Shown piece by piece: positions 47,404 to 56,387 of a stretch of 64,000 bases of DNA. Origin of the DNA: Breoghania sp963678585 (GTDB lineage: Bacteria; Pseudomonadota; Alphaproteobacteria; Rhizobiales; Stappiaceae). Numbering within the stretch: position 1 is the stretch's first letter; each line of letters starts with the position of its first letter. The translations under genes were made by a program, and so were the position numbers. The notes beneath the pieces are model-generated. The model searched no databases. It was not told where the DNA came from and saw only the letters and a list, made by a program, of their open reading frames with translations. The stretch is taken from contig CAXXGA010000002.1 of assembly GCA_963678585.2 (NCBI GenBank), positions 2,914,001 through 2,978,000 of the forward strand, in the 5' to 3' direction.

Positions 47404-48942
47404 TCAACGCCGGATGCGAACCCCTGCTTCGATCGTGTGGCTGTCGTAATCCTGACCGGCGAGCGAGCTGTCGACCCGCTCGAAGCTGTATTGCGCCTGC
47501 AAGGCCGCAGTATCGGAAATGGCATATGTCGCCAACGCGCTGCCGGTGTAGGTCAGCTCGTTCAGGTCGATGCCCTGATAGTCGCGACGCGCAACGCCGC
47601 CCGACACCGTCACGGCAAAATCGTTCGTCAGCGAATGCGCCACCGAAAGCGTGCCCGAACGAACGAGCGACCCGGAAGCTCCGGACAGGGATGAGGCCTC
47701 GAAGGCCGTCGATGCGTTCAACCGCACCGTGGTGAGCCGAGAGGGCGACCATACGAGGGCCCCGTCGACCAGAAGGCCCTGAAGTCTCTTGTAGTCGGCC
47801 CCGTCGAGATCCTCCGCGCGCCAGCCGATGCCTATCTCGCCGGAAATTTTCGGGCTCGCGTTGAGCGCCAGGCCCGAACGCACCGCATAGCCTTTCGCGT
47901 TGCGCTGTGAATCGTCTTCGAAGAAGCGTCCCAGAACCGTGGCCTCGGCGAAAGGCGAAAGGGTCGCCCGCAGGTTGTAGCCAAGCCTCAACGAGCCCGA
48001 GACGACCATATTGTCCCGATTGCCGACCTCTGCGCCCCCGCTGTAGAGCGTCCCGTCGATGCCGCCGCGCAATGTCGCCGCCACCATCCCCGCATCGCGG
48101 GTCACCGCCAGCGAGCCGCCCAGACCGTGCTGATAGGTGCGGCTCGATCCGCCCGTGCTTTCCGGGCTGGAGTTCGATTCCGGCGATACGGTGTAGTTCG
48201 TGCGCGCTTCGAAAGTCGTCACCTCGCCTGCATCGATGCGCAGCGTGGCCGATGCCTCGGCGGTACTCTCGCTGTCGATTGAGCCTTCAGGGAAGTCCGG
48301 ATAGCCCGTGAACGCCCCCCGCAGCGAAGCCTCCAACGAATGACGCTCCCAGTCGCTGGAAAGGCGAAGCGACGGCTCCGCTCGCACCAGGGCGCCGCCA
48401 TTGCCGCCCGCGGCCCCATCCACATTGGTGGTGGCGCCCGCGCGCAGGATAAGTTCCGGATAAAGAAGAAACGTGCCGACACGGATGCCCTGCGGCCGGT
48501 CACGCCAGGTGTCGCCCTCGAAGGCGGCATCCCGTTCCGCCGCATCCCCGATCGATCCCGTCGTCAGGGGCGCGGCAGGCGCAACCGGCGGCACCGGTCC
48601 GGCCGACCTGATGGGCCGCGCTGGCGGAACCGGCCCGAGACGGGCGTCCTCCACCCTGTCGACGACACCCGTCCGGCCGGAGACCCCGGCCTCGACCTCA
48701 CTCGCCGCCTCGCCAGACGCAGAAGCCGCCTCGGAAGACGCAGCAGCGTTCGGATCGCCGTCGCCCGTCCCGTCGAAGATCAGGAAGTCATCCGTCCCCG
48801 CGCTGCCCCCGATACCGGCATCCGGTTGGCCGGACGCCAGCGAGCCGCGCAGGAAATCCGAATCGGAACTCGATCCGGACGTCTGTGCAGCGGCAGCCGT
48901 GGCAATGGCCATCACGCAGAAAAGGGGCAGGATGCGGTTCAT
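47404..48942 (-). CDS. Outer-membrane beta-barrel protein
   Basis: A 512-residue exported protein with a signal peptide (MNRILPLFCVMAIATAAAAQ). An acidic, Gly/Ala/Pro-rich segment (about 20-140) lies before a C-terminal beta-barrel of some 14-18 amphipathic strands rich in Tyr, Thr and Gly (for example LRLGYNLRATLSPFAEATVL). It ends in a typical beta-signal-like strand, TIEAGVRIRR. It resembles the outer-membrane beta-barrel (BBP2) proteins of Rhizobiales. Its cargo or substrate is unknown. Between it and kdsD is a divergent promoter region. Confidence 0.8.
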   Translation of the reverse strand: MNRILPLFCVMAIATAAAAQTSGSSSDSDFLRGSLASGQPDAGIGGSAGTDDFLIFDGTGDGDPNAAASSEAASASGEAASEVEAGVSGRTGVVDRVEDARLGPVPPARPIRSAGPVPPVAPAAPLTTGSIGDAAERDAAFEGDTWRDRPQGIRVGTFLLYPELILRAGATTNVDGAAGGNGGALVRAEPSLRLSSDWERHSLEASLRGAFTGYPDFPEGSIDSESTAEASATLRIDAGEVTTFEARTNYTVSPESNSSPESTGGSSRTYQHGLGGSLAVTRDAGMVAATLRGGIDGTLYSGGAEVGNRDNMVVSGSLRLGYNLRATLSPFAEATVLGRFFEDDSQRNAKGYAVRSGLALNASPKISGEIGIGWRAEDLDGADYKRLQGLLVDGALVWSPSRLTTVRLNASTAFEASSLSGASGSLVRSGTLSVAHSLTNDFAVTVSGGVARRDYQGIDLNELTYTGSALATYAISDTAALQAQYSFERVDSSLAGQDYDSHTIEAGVRIRR

Positions 48943-49212
48943 TCGCCTGTGTGGTCCGGTCGCGAAACGGGCCGGACAAACTGCCCGGCATACTTTCCGG
49001 AGTGTGAAAAACTTTGGTTAATTTTATCTTGTGCATGACGTCGCGCATGCGCCGGTTTGCGGATGGAATCCCCCTGCCATGCACAGCTTTGCACCGCGCA
49101 GGCGCGGCGGCGTCTCGCAATTGCCGCAAATATTTGATGTTCAGGACAAAGAATGCGAAACAGGGCGCACGCGGAAACGCACGAATGCGCGCCTGCACGG
49201 CGCGTGTCAGCG

Positions 49213-50286
49213 ATGCAGACCGCTTTGGTTTGGCCGCGCCGTTTCAGACAGGGATGCTCGAAGTTGAACCCGGAAAACAAGCCCGGATCGGAGGCACAAG
49301 CCCCGGCCGATGAACGCGCTCCCGGCTGGATTGCCTCCGCCGAACGCACGCTGGACACCGAAATCTCAGCCATCCAGGCGCTGCGCGCCGCTCTCGGCAA
49401 CGGCCTTTCGGCCAAGTTCACCAAAGCTGTCGACATTATCGGCAAGCTGAAAGAAGGACGCCTGATCGTCACCGGCGTCGGCAAGAGCGGCCATATCGGC
49501 ACCAAGATGGCGGCCACCTTCGCTTCCACCGGCACGCCCGCCTTCTTCGTCCACGCCAGCGAGGCGAGCCACGGCGATCTCGGCATGATCACCGAGCGCG
49601 ACGCCGTCATCGCGATTTCCTGGTCCGGCGAGACACAGGAACTGGCGCCCACCATCGCCTATACCCGGCGCTTCAACGTGCCGCTCATCGCGGTGACCTC
49701 GCGCAAGGAAAGCGCGCTCGGCCGCGCCGCCGATGTCTGCCTCGACCTGCCGCGCGTCGATGAAGCCTGCCCGCTCGGGCTCGCCCCCACCTCCTCCACC
49801 ATCATCCAGATGGCGATCGGCGATGCGCTTGCCATCGCGCTGCTGGAATCGCGCGGCTTCACGGCCAAGGATTTCTCCGTCTTCCATCCCGGCGGACGGT
49901 TGGGCGCAAGCCTGCGCCTCGTGCGCGACATCATGCATACGGGCGACGACTTGCCGCTGATGCCGCTCGGCACGCCGGTGCGCGAGGCCATCGTGCTGAT
50001 GACCCAGAAAGGCTTCGGCTGCCTCGGCATCGTCAACGAACTGCACAAGCTCACCGGCATCATCACCGACGGCGACCTGCGTCGCCATATCGACGGCAAT
50101 TTCCTCGACCGGACGGTGGAAGAGATCATGACGCCGTCTCCGAAGGTCGTCGCCCCCGATCTGCTCGTCGGCTCCGCGCTCGAACAGCTCAATACCTCCT
50201 CCATCACCGCACTTTTCGTGGTCGAGGACGGCCGCCCCGTCGGCATCGTGCACTTCCACGACCTGCTGCGCGTCGGCGCGGCCTAG
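49213..50286 (+). CDS. kdsD: Arabinose-5-phosphate isomerase, KpsF/GutQ type
   Basis: Converts ribulose-5-phosphate to arabinose-5-phosphate, the first step to Kdo of lipopolysaccharide. The N-terminal SIS domain has VTGVGKSGHIGTKMAATFAS, then HGDLGMI and AISWSGETQEL. Two CBS domains follow (IMHTGDDLPLMPLGTPVREA and VEEIMTPSPKVVAPDLLVGS). The start is uncertain: the frame opens at 49153, the ATG at 49213 is used here, and a TTG at 49264 would give a length nearer the E. coli enzyme. The SIS and CBS parts are complete whichever start is used. Confidence 0.93.
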   Translation: MQTALVWPRRFRQGCSKLNPENKPGSEAQAPADERAPGWIASAERTLDTEISAIQALRAALGNGLSAKFTKAVDIIGKLKEGRLIVTGVGKSGHIGTKMAATFASTGTPAFFVHASEASHGDLGMITERDAVIAISWSGETQELAPTIAYTRRFNVPLIAVTSRKESALGRAADVCLDLPRVDEACPLGLAPTSSTIIQMAIGDALAIALLESRGFTAKDFSVFHPGGRLGASLRLVRDIMHTGDDLPLMPLGTPVREAIVLMTQKGFGCLGIVNELHKLTGIITDGDLRRHIDGNFLDRTVEEIMTPSPKVVAPDLLVGSALEQLNTSSITALFVVEDGRPVGIVHFHDLLRVGAA

Positions 50287-50773
50287 CAGCGCACCCCGCA
50301 CGGGACGCTCTCCTCAGGCGGGCGTCCCGAAAAAGATGCGACCCGAAAACGCAAACGCCGGGTTCATCCGCCTGATTTTACTTTTATATTCAATATTCTG
50401 AACCTGTTCCCGGCAAGGCCCGCGCGCCCCTGCCGCCGACACCGCGCACGCCTTGCTTCCGTAGCGGAATACCGCGCGTACCAGCGCTGCGGACAAGCCA
50501 TGCGTTGCAAAAAAACGGCCGAAGGTTCCCCCGCGTTTCCCCTTTTTAAACCATAGGCGTGGCCTAGTGCTTCGCAGAGCTATTTGCATCCGCGATTAGC
50601 AATTGTTTAGCGACGTTCCCGCTATCTTGGCGCGAACGATCGGGACACTTGGGGATAGCAAAGCCGCGCGTGGGTCGGGACACTCGTAGCTAAACCATTG
50701 AGTATTAACGTAAACGAGGACGGACATCGCGTCGCTTCGATGCATGCGCCCGTCTGAGGAGCGGCATTCGGAT
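50287..50773. other. Upstream region of the motA/motB-type pair
   Basis: 487 bp without a gene. It has a 7-bp stem GGGACGC / GCGTCCC after kdsD (50302-50328), an A+T-rich stretch around 50375-50400, and two direct copies of TCGGGACACT (50640 and 50675, 35 bp apart) about 100 bp before motA. These may be operator sites. Confidence 0.4.
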
Positions 50774-51541
50774 ATGGATCTGGGTAGTATCATCGGCGTT
50801 GTCGGGGCCATGACGGTCGTCCTTGCGGCGATCTTTGTCGGCGGCAGCTTCAGCCAGTTCGTGGATATTCCATCCATTCTCATCGTTATCGGCGGCGGGT
50901 TCGCCGCAACGCTCGTCCGGTTTCCCATAGGCGGCATAGGCGGCGCGCTCGTTCTGGGCGCCAAGGTTGCCTTCTCCCACAAGAAGGTCGATCCGCGCGA
51001 GCTGGTGGAGAAGATCTCCGAGCTTGCCGACATCGCGCGCAAGTCCGGCCCGCTGGGTCTGGAGAACGTGGAAATCTTCGAACCGACGCTGTCCCGTGGC
51101 GTGCAATATATCGCCGACGGATACGACGCGGATTTCATCAAGGGATCGATGGAACGCGAGCGCGACCTCTTCCTTGAGCGCCTCTCGGAAGGCAAACGCG
51201 TCTTCAAGGCTCTGGGCGACAGCGCGCCCGCCTTCGGCATGATCGGCACGCTGGTCGGTCTCGTGCAGATGCTCGCCAACATGGACGACCCTTCCACCAT
51301 CGGCCCGGCCATGGCGGTGGCGTTGCTGACCACGCTTTACGGCGCGCTGCTGGCCAATGCGGTCTGTCTGCCGCTGGTGGACAAGCTCGACAGCAAGTTC
51401 GACATCGAGGAACTGAACCAGACGCTGATCATCGACGGCGTGATGCAGATCCGCGAGTCCAAGAGCCCGGCGATCATCCGCGAGATGCTGATCGCCTATC
51501 TGCCCGAAAAGAGCAGGGCCGACTTCCAGGAAGCCGCGTAA
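50774..51541 (+). CDS. MotA/PomA-type stator subunit
   Basis: A 255-residue inner-membrane protein of the MotA/TolQ/ExbB superfamily, close in size to PomA. It has four membrane helices: two at the N-terminus (IIGVVGAMTVVLAAIFVGG, IPSILIVIGGGFAATLVRF) and two in APAFGMIGTLVGLVQMLANM and AMAVALLTTLYGALLANAVC. The conserved Pro of the channel face is present. A charged cytoplasmic loop with many Arg and Glu (ERERDLFLERLSEGKRVFK) may contact a rotor. No flagellar genes are nearby, so it could be an auxiliary flagellar stator. Paired with motB 15 bp downstream. Confidence 0.9.
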   Translation: MDLGSIIGVVGAMTVVLAAIFVGGSFSQFVDIPSILIVIGGGFAATLVRFPIGGIGGALVLGAKVAFSHKKVDPRELVEKISELADIARKSGPLGLENVEIFEPTLSRGVQYIADGYDADFIKGSMERERDLFLERLSEGKRVFKALGDSAPAFGMIGTLVGLVQMLANMDDPSTIGPAMAVALLTTLYGALLANAVCLPLVDKLDSKFDIEELNQTLIIDGVMQIRESKSPAIIREMLIAYLPEKSRADFQEAA

Positions 51542-51556
51542 GGCGGGAGACAACCA

Positions 51557-52408
51557 GTGGCCAAGAAAAAAGCAGCAGGCGGCGGCGCTCCGGAATGGTT
51601 GGTGACATTCGCCGACCTCATGTCGCTGCTCGTATGCTTCTTTGTCCTCATCATTTCCTTCTCCATTCAGGACAGGGAAAAGCTGCAGGTCGTCGCCGGC
51701 TCCATGAAAGACGCCTTCGGCGTGAAGGAAAACTCCCGTCGTAACGGCATCATCGAAGTCGCGGGCATCCCGATCCGCAACTTCATGAAGGACGTTTCCC
51801 AGCGCCCGCAGGCAGAGGAAACCGACTTCGCCACCGAGCGCCACGAACGCCGCGCCAAACAGGGCCCGGAAGCCAACACGCACGACGTTGAAAAGGCCAA
51901 TATCGAACGCCCGCGCCAGTTCGCCACCGCCGCCGCATCAATCCGTCAGGCATGGCAGGAAATGCCGGAGATCACCGAGTTCCAGTCCAATCTCGTGATC
52001 GAGGAAAACGAGGAAGGGCTGAACATCATGCTGGTCGACCAGGACGGCCGCTCGATGTTCCCGGAAGGCTCCAAATACCCCTATGAGACGACCCGCACCC
52101 TGCTGGCCAAGATGGCTCCGGTGCTGATGAGCATGCCCAATCGCATCAAGGTCACCGGGCACACGATGTCGGGCAGCGGCATGCAGGGCTCCGGCTACAC
52201 CAATTGGGAGCTTTCCGCCGACCGCGCCAACGCCGCACGCCAGATCCTGTCGGAATACGGCGTTCAGGACGACCGCTTCTTCGCCGTGGTCGGCAAGTCG
52301 GATACGGACCCGCTTTTCCCGCACGATCCCTATCTGGCGGCCAACCGGCGGATCTCCATCCTCCTGATGAACGAAAGCCCGCCGCTGCCGATCGACTACA
52401 AGCCCTGA
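51557..52408 (+). CDS. MotB/PomB-type stator subunit with OmpA domain
   Basis: A 283-residue protein with one membrane helix near the N-terminus carrying the essential ion-binding Asp: EWLVTFADLMSLLVCFFVLI (Asp21). A charged periplasmic plug and linker region follow (about 50-150). The C-terminal OmpA/MotB peptidoglycan-binding domain (about 150-278) has IKVTGHTMSGSG and LSADRANAARQILSEYGVQD. The start is GTG at 51557 with GGGAG upstream. Whether H+ or Na+ is used cannot be told with certainty. Confidence 0.91.
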   Translation: MAKKKAAGGGAPEWLVTFADLMSLLVCFFVLIISFSIQDREKLQVVAGSMKDAFGVKENSRRNGIIEVAGIPIRNFMKDVSQRPQAEETDFATERHERRAKQGPEANTHDVEKANIERPRQFATAAASIRQAWQEMPEITEFQSNLVIEENEEGLNIMLVDQDGRSMFPEGSKYPYETTRTLLAKMAPVLMSMPNRIKVTGHTMSGSGMQGSGYTNWELSADRANAARQILSEYGVQDDRFFAVVGKSDTDPLFPHDPYLAANRRISILLMNESPPLPIDYKP

Positions 52409-52422
52409 CGCGCTTGTAAGCC

Positions 52423-52890
52423 TCAGCCCTCGGCCGCCACCACCCGAAGCACCGTGCCGTCCACTTCCACGACACGCACCCGCGTGCCTTGAGGAAGATC
52501 GGGTCCGGTGATGCGCCAGACCGTGTCATCGATCTGCAGACGCCCTGAGGCTTGCCGGATCGGCTCGCCGAGAACGAATTCACGTCCCACGTAGCGCGAG
52601 CCGCGCTGGTTGAGGCCGGGCTCGCCCTCGCGCTCGCCGCCGCGCAGATTGCGCAGGATGTAGCGACGACCGGCGAACAGGCAGACAAAGGCGATCACGA
52701 GAAAGATCACCGTCTCCACCTGCCAGCTCATCTCCACGAAGATCGCCAGCGTGCCCACGATCAGGGCGGAAACGCCGAACCACAGGAAGAACGTGCCCGG
52801 CGCGAGGATTTCCAGCCCCAGCAGCAAGAGGCCGAGGATGTGCCAGCTCCATGGCCCCAGATGGCCGATGATGGTCGAAAACAGGCTCAC
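52423..52890 (-). CDS. NfeD-family membrane protein
   Basis: A short NfeD of 155 residues with two to three membrane helices (WHILGLLLLGLEILAPGTFF and neighbours), then an OB-fold domain (about 95-150) with GRLQIDDTVWRITGPDLPQG. Such proteins pair with SPFH/stomatin-type proteins to shape membrane microdomains. Its ATG overlaps the end of the qmcA-like gene by four bases (ATGA), so the two are a coupled pair. Function is inferred from family and pairing. Confidence 0.92.
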   Translation of the reverse strand: MSLFSTIIGHLGPWSWHILGLLLLGLEILAPGTFFLWFGVSALIVGTLAIFVEMSWQVETVIFLVIAFVCLFAGRRYILRNLRGGEREGEPGLNQRGSRYVGREFVLGEPIRQASGRLQIDDTVWRITGPDLPQGTRVRVVEVDGTVLRVVAAEG

Positions 52891-53909
52891 GGGCGATCAT
52901 CTCCCGTAGTCTGGCTGCCGCCGCCGAGCCCGCCGGTGCGGGTGGTGGGAATACGGCCGGAGCGCCGCCCGCTCGTTGCCGGCGGCTCGCCGGTAAACGT
53001 TTCGCGGGCAATCTCGCCGATACCGCCCAGCGCGCCGAGAATGGAGGTCGCCTCCAGCGGCAGCATGAGCGTCTTCTGGTTCGGCGACTTGGCCATCGCC
53101 TCCAGCGCCTCCACGTAGCGATTGGCGACGAAGTAGTTGATGGCCTGAACGTCGCCCGCCGCAATCGCCTCGCTGACCACCGTGGTCGCCTTGGCTTCCG
53201 CCTGCGCCTCGCGCTCACGCGCCTCCGCATCGCGGAACGCAGCCTCACGACGGCCTTCGGCTTCCAGGATCTGCGACTGCTTCTGACCTTCCGCCTTCAG
53301 GATCTCCGACTGCCGCTTGCCTTCCGCCTCCAGAATGGCCGCGCGCTTTTCACGCTCCGCCTTCATCTGGCGGCCCATTGCCTCCACGAGATCGCGCGGC
53401 GGGTTGATGTCCTTGATCTCGATGCGCGTAATCTTGATGCCCCACGGCTCCGCCGCCGCATCAACGACGCGCAGGAGCTGGGCGTTGATTTCGTCGCGGT
53501 TCGACAGAAGCTGGTCCAGATCCATGGAGCCCATGACGGTACGGATATTGGTCATGGTGAGGTTCAGGATGGCGTTTTCCAGCCCCAGAACCTCATAGGC
53601 CGCACGCGCCGCGTTGATCACCTGATAAAAGGTCACCCCGTCCACGGTCACCGTGGCGTTGTCGCGGGTGATCACCTCCTGCGAAGGCACATCGAGCACC
53701 TGTTCCATCATGTTCATCTTGGTACCGATACGGTCGATGAACGGAACGATCAGGTTCAGGCCGGGCAGGAGGGTGCGGGTGTACTTGCCGAACCGCTCGA
53801 TCGTGTAGTTGTAGCCTTGGCTCACCGTCTTCACACCGGCGGCGAAGACAAGCACCACGAGCAGAAACAGGACGATAATGAAAACGTCGGAGCCGGTCAG
53901 AAAGTCCAT
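52887..53909 (-). CDS. qmcA: SPFH/Band-7 membrane protein (QmcA-like)
   Basis: A 340-residue stomatin-like protein: one N-terminal membrane helix (VFIIVLFLLVVLVFAAG), an SPFH domain (about 25-180; GYNYTIERFGKYTRTLLPGL, NIRTVMGSMDLDQLLSNRDE), then a long coiled-coil with repeated ILEAEGKRQSEILKAEGQ heptads (about 185-250). The tail is Gly/Arg/Thr-rich. It is probably a large oligomer scaffolding membrane proteases. The ATG at 53909 with CGGAG upstream is preferred over 53924. Partner gene nfeD overlaps it downstream. Confidence 0.94.
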   Translation of the reverse strand: MDFLTGSDVFIIVLFLLVVLVFAAGVKTVSQGYNYTIERFGKYTRTLLPGLNLIVPFIDRIGTKMNMMEQVLDVPSQEVITRDNATVTVDGVTFYQVINAARAAYEVLGLENAILNLTMTNIRTVMGSMDLDQLLSNRDEINAQLLRVVDAAAEPWGIKITRIEIKDINPPRDLVEAMGRQMKAEREKRAAILEAEGKRQSEILKAEGQKQSQILEAEGRREAAFRDAEAREREAQAEAKATTVVSEAIAAGDVQAINYFVANRYVEALEAMAKSPNQKTLMLPLEATSILGALGGIGEIARETFTGEPPATSGRRSGRIPTTRTGGLGGGSQTTGDDRP

Positions 53910-54049
53910 GAGAAATCTCCGCAATCAGGATCGGCGTTAAAACCGCCGCAAGAAAAACGACGCGCGGGCATGACTATGCCCCCTGATACGCGATCAGGAA
54001 AGCCAAACCGCCAACGCCGCTGAAGATCCCTCCAAATGCGTCGGCCTTC

Positions 54050-55153
54050 TCAGAGCGATCCTTCCTGCGCAATCCAGCCGCCAAGCTCGCGCCGCACCAC
54101 AGCCTCGATCACCCGCATGCCCTCATCGCTGTCGTTGAGACAGGGAATGTGGGAAAACTTCTCGCCGCCATGCTCCTGGAAGATCTCCGCGTTCTCCACG
54201 GCAATCTCCTCAAGTGTCTCCAGACAGTCGGTGACGAAACCCGGATTGATGATGGCGAGCCGCTTGACGCCGTCGCGCGCCAGTTTCTCCACCGTCTTGT
54301 CGGTATAGGGCTGCAGCCATTCCTCAGGCCCGAAGCGGGACTGGAAGGTGATCCGCAGCCGGTCCTCGTCCCAGCCCAGCCGCTCGCGCAGGAGCCGCGT
54401 CGTCTTCTGGCAGTGGCAATGGTAGGGATCGCCCTTGTCGAAATAGGATTGCGGAATGCCGTGAAAGGAGGCCAGCACCACCTCCGGCTCGAAATCGAGC
54501 CCCGCCAGATGCGTCTCGATGGAATTGGCCAGCGCATCGATATAGACCGGCTCGTCATGATAGGGCGGAACCGTGCGCAGCGACGGCTGCCAGCGCATTG
54601 ATTGCAGCGCCTCGAACACCTTGTCGTTCACAGTTGCCGTCGTGGAGGCGGAATACTGCGGGTAGAGCGGAAAGACGAGAATGCGGTCGCAACCAGCCGC
54701 CGTCAGAGCGTTGAGGCGCTCCGCGATGGACGGCGTGCCATAGCGCATGGCCCAGTCCACCACGACCTGCGACGAGCCGGCCAGCGCTTCGCCGAGCTTT
54801 TCAGCCTGCGCGCGCGTAACCGTACGCAAGGGGCTCTCGTCGCGCTCCCTGTTCCAGATCGAGGCATAGGCCTCGCCCGACTTCGTCGGACGCCGCATCA
54901 GCACAATGCCGTGCAGGATCGGATACCAAAGCAGCCGCGGCCACTCGATGACCCGCCTGTCGGACAGGAATTCGGAAAGATAACGCCGCATCGACCAGTA
55001 ATCCGTGCCGTCCGGCGTCCCCAGATTGATCAGCAGCACCCCCACCTTGCCCACGGCCACCTTCGGATGATCGGCGGGCAGATGCAGGACGCTTGAGGAG
55101 GGCTGAGCCGGCTGCGGGCCGGTTGCGGCGAACGGGGCCTTTTTCTCTGTCAT
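54050..55153 (-). CDS. hemH: Ferrochelatase
   Basis: Inserts Fe(II) into protoporphyrin IX in the last step of haem synthesis. The 367-residue protein starts with a 30-residue Pro/Ala-rich extension, then VGVLLINLGTPDGTDYWSMR. It has the catalytic His in VVLASFHGIPQSYFDKG, then DPYHCHCQKTTRLLRERLGW and TYQSRFG-like ITFQSRFGPEEWLQPYT. The C-terminal NPGFVTDCLETLEEIAVENA contains the acidic metal path. No C-terminal 2Fe-2S cysteine cluster is seen. The frame is open to 55555 upstream, but the ATG at 55153 is the family start. Confidence 0.96.
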   Translation of the reverse strand: MTEKKAPFAATGPQPAQPSSSVLHLPADHPKVAVGKVGVLLINLGTPDGTDYWSMRRYLSEFLSDRRVIEWPRLLWYPILHGIVLMRRPTKSGEAYASIWNRERDESPLRTVTRAQAEKLGEALAGSSQVVVDWAMRYGTPSIAERLNALTAAGCDRILVFPLYPQYSASTTATVNDKVFEALQSMRWQPSLRTVPPYHDEPVYIDALANSIETHLAGLDFEPEVVLASFHGIPQSYFDKGDPYHCHCQKTTRLLRERLGWDEDRLRITFQSRFGPEEWLQPYTDKTVEKLARDGVKRLAIINPGFVTDCLETLEEIAVENAEIFQEHGGEKFSHIPCLNDSDEGMRVIEAVVRRELGGWIAQEGSL

Positions 55154-55674
55154 GGCTTTACGCGTTGCTCCTCTGATCGGCGTGGGGCGGGGCGGAGTGA
55201 GGCGGGGAAAACCGGGGCCGGGAAGATCCGGCATTCCGGCTGAAAGGCGAATATGGGAATGGCCGCGACATTGGCAAGTTTCCCGCCGCAAGTTTTGGGG
55301 GGCATTTTCGCGATGGTCCGGCGATGAACCCATGGCGTGACGCCGGGCTCCCCGAAAGCGTTTCCGCATGGCGAAAACCGCCCTTTGGGCATGCTCTTGC
55401 GCAATGGATCTGCTTGGTGCGAAGCAGCAAGCAATGCCTCCCTGTGCTTCCGTTTTCCACCCGTCTGTGCCATGCGCCTGCCCGCGAAGACATAGCGCAA
55501 ATCGCAAGCCCGCGCCATGCCGGCCGCAGGTGGACGGCCATGATCTTCGCCGCACATGCGAGCTAGGACTTAAGCATTATCCAATAGACTGATCTTTAAG
55601 CATTTTTCAGACTTGCCCACCAAGATTGCGGCCAACAGCGCACCGGCGACGCGACAAAGACAAGGACAGGCGCC
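55154..55674. other. Divergent spacer between hemH and the receiver-like gene
   Basis: 521 bp with no convincing gene. Near its end are two direct copies of TTAAGCATT (55570-55578 and 55596-55604, 26 bp apart) about 70-100 bp before the next gene, in an otherwise GC-rich region; they could be binding sites. Confidence 0.4.
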
Positions 55675-56187
55675 ATGGCATTGAACGACCCGTTCGATGG
55701 CGACGGCCTCGGGGACGTCTTGATCATCGATCCGCAGATTTTCGGCCGCAAGCGGATGACGGCCATGGTTGCGGAGATCGGCTGCGACTGCACGGTGGAC
55801 ATCGGCAACCTCTCCGATGCCCTGGTGGCGCTGGCCGCCCGGCGGTTCGACCTCATGCTCATCGACCGACGGCTGGGCCTTCCCGCCATCGGCTGCCTGA
55901 TCCGCGCCTTGCGCCAGGCGACCGAGCCGAAGTTTCGCAACATGACCGCGATGCTGAGCACCGACCGCGTCGACCGCGATCAGGTCAGGAGCGCAGGCGC
56001 ACTCGGCTTCGACGGCATCGTCGTCACACCCTGCACCGCTCGCATTCTCAACGACCGCATCGATGCCGCAGGCGCGATCTGGAACCGTCGCTTTTCTTCC
56101 GCCTCGCGCGCGCGCCGCATCTACGGAACGCTCGACGAGCGTCAGCGCCAGCCCCCCGCGCGCCTGCTCCACCTGCCCGCGCGTTGA
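55675..56187 (+). CDS. Degenerate receiver-domain protein
   Basis: A 170-residue protein whose first 130 residues have the alternating strand-helix layout of a response-regulator receiver domain: DVLIIDPQIFGRKRM, then FDLMLIDRRLGLPAIG with a possible phospho-acceptor Asp64. The second acidic residue of the pocket is missing (Ile18-Asp19), and the conserved Lys before Pro is Thr (GIVVTPCT), so normal phosphotransfer is doubtful. The C-terminal 40 residues are Arg-rich with no known domain. It lies in a signalling cluster with a response regulator and two kinases, and may be an unphosphorylated adaptor. The ATG has no strong ribosome site. Confidence 0.65.
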   Translation: MALNDPFDGDGLGDVLIIDPQIFGRKRMTAMVAEIGCDCTVDIGNLSDALVALAARRFDLMLIDRRLGLPAIGCLIRALRQATEPKFRNMTAMLSTDRVDRDQVRSAGALGFDGIVVTPCTARILNDRIDAAGAIWNRRFSSASRARRIYGTLDERQRQPPARLLHLPAR

Positions 56188-56387
56188 CGCGGCCGGGGCG
56201 AAGGCGTTCCTCCGGCGGCGGCACAAACGCGCCGGTGCGAGGACTACGGAAAACATTTCGATGATGCATGATGAAGGCGGCGGGAGGACGTGACCCCTCG
56301 CGGCTCAAAGTCCGGCACCACCGATTTTGCGCCGCCGCCCTTGGCAAGCCTGAGCCGGGTCTACTCGAAAATCAATAGCAAGGCGGC

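Noticed and set aside
55154..55555. N-terminal extension of hemH or small minus-strand genes upstream of it
   Set aside because: The extension reads as random Arg/Pro/Cys-rich sequence and would add 134 residues to an otherwise normal ferrochelatase.
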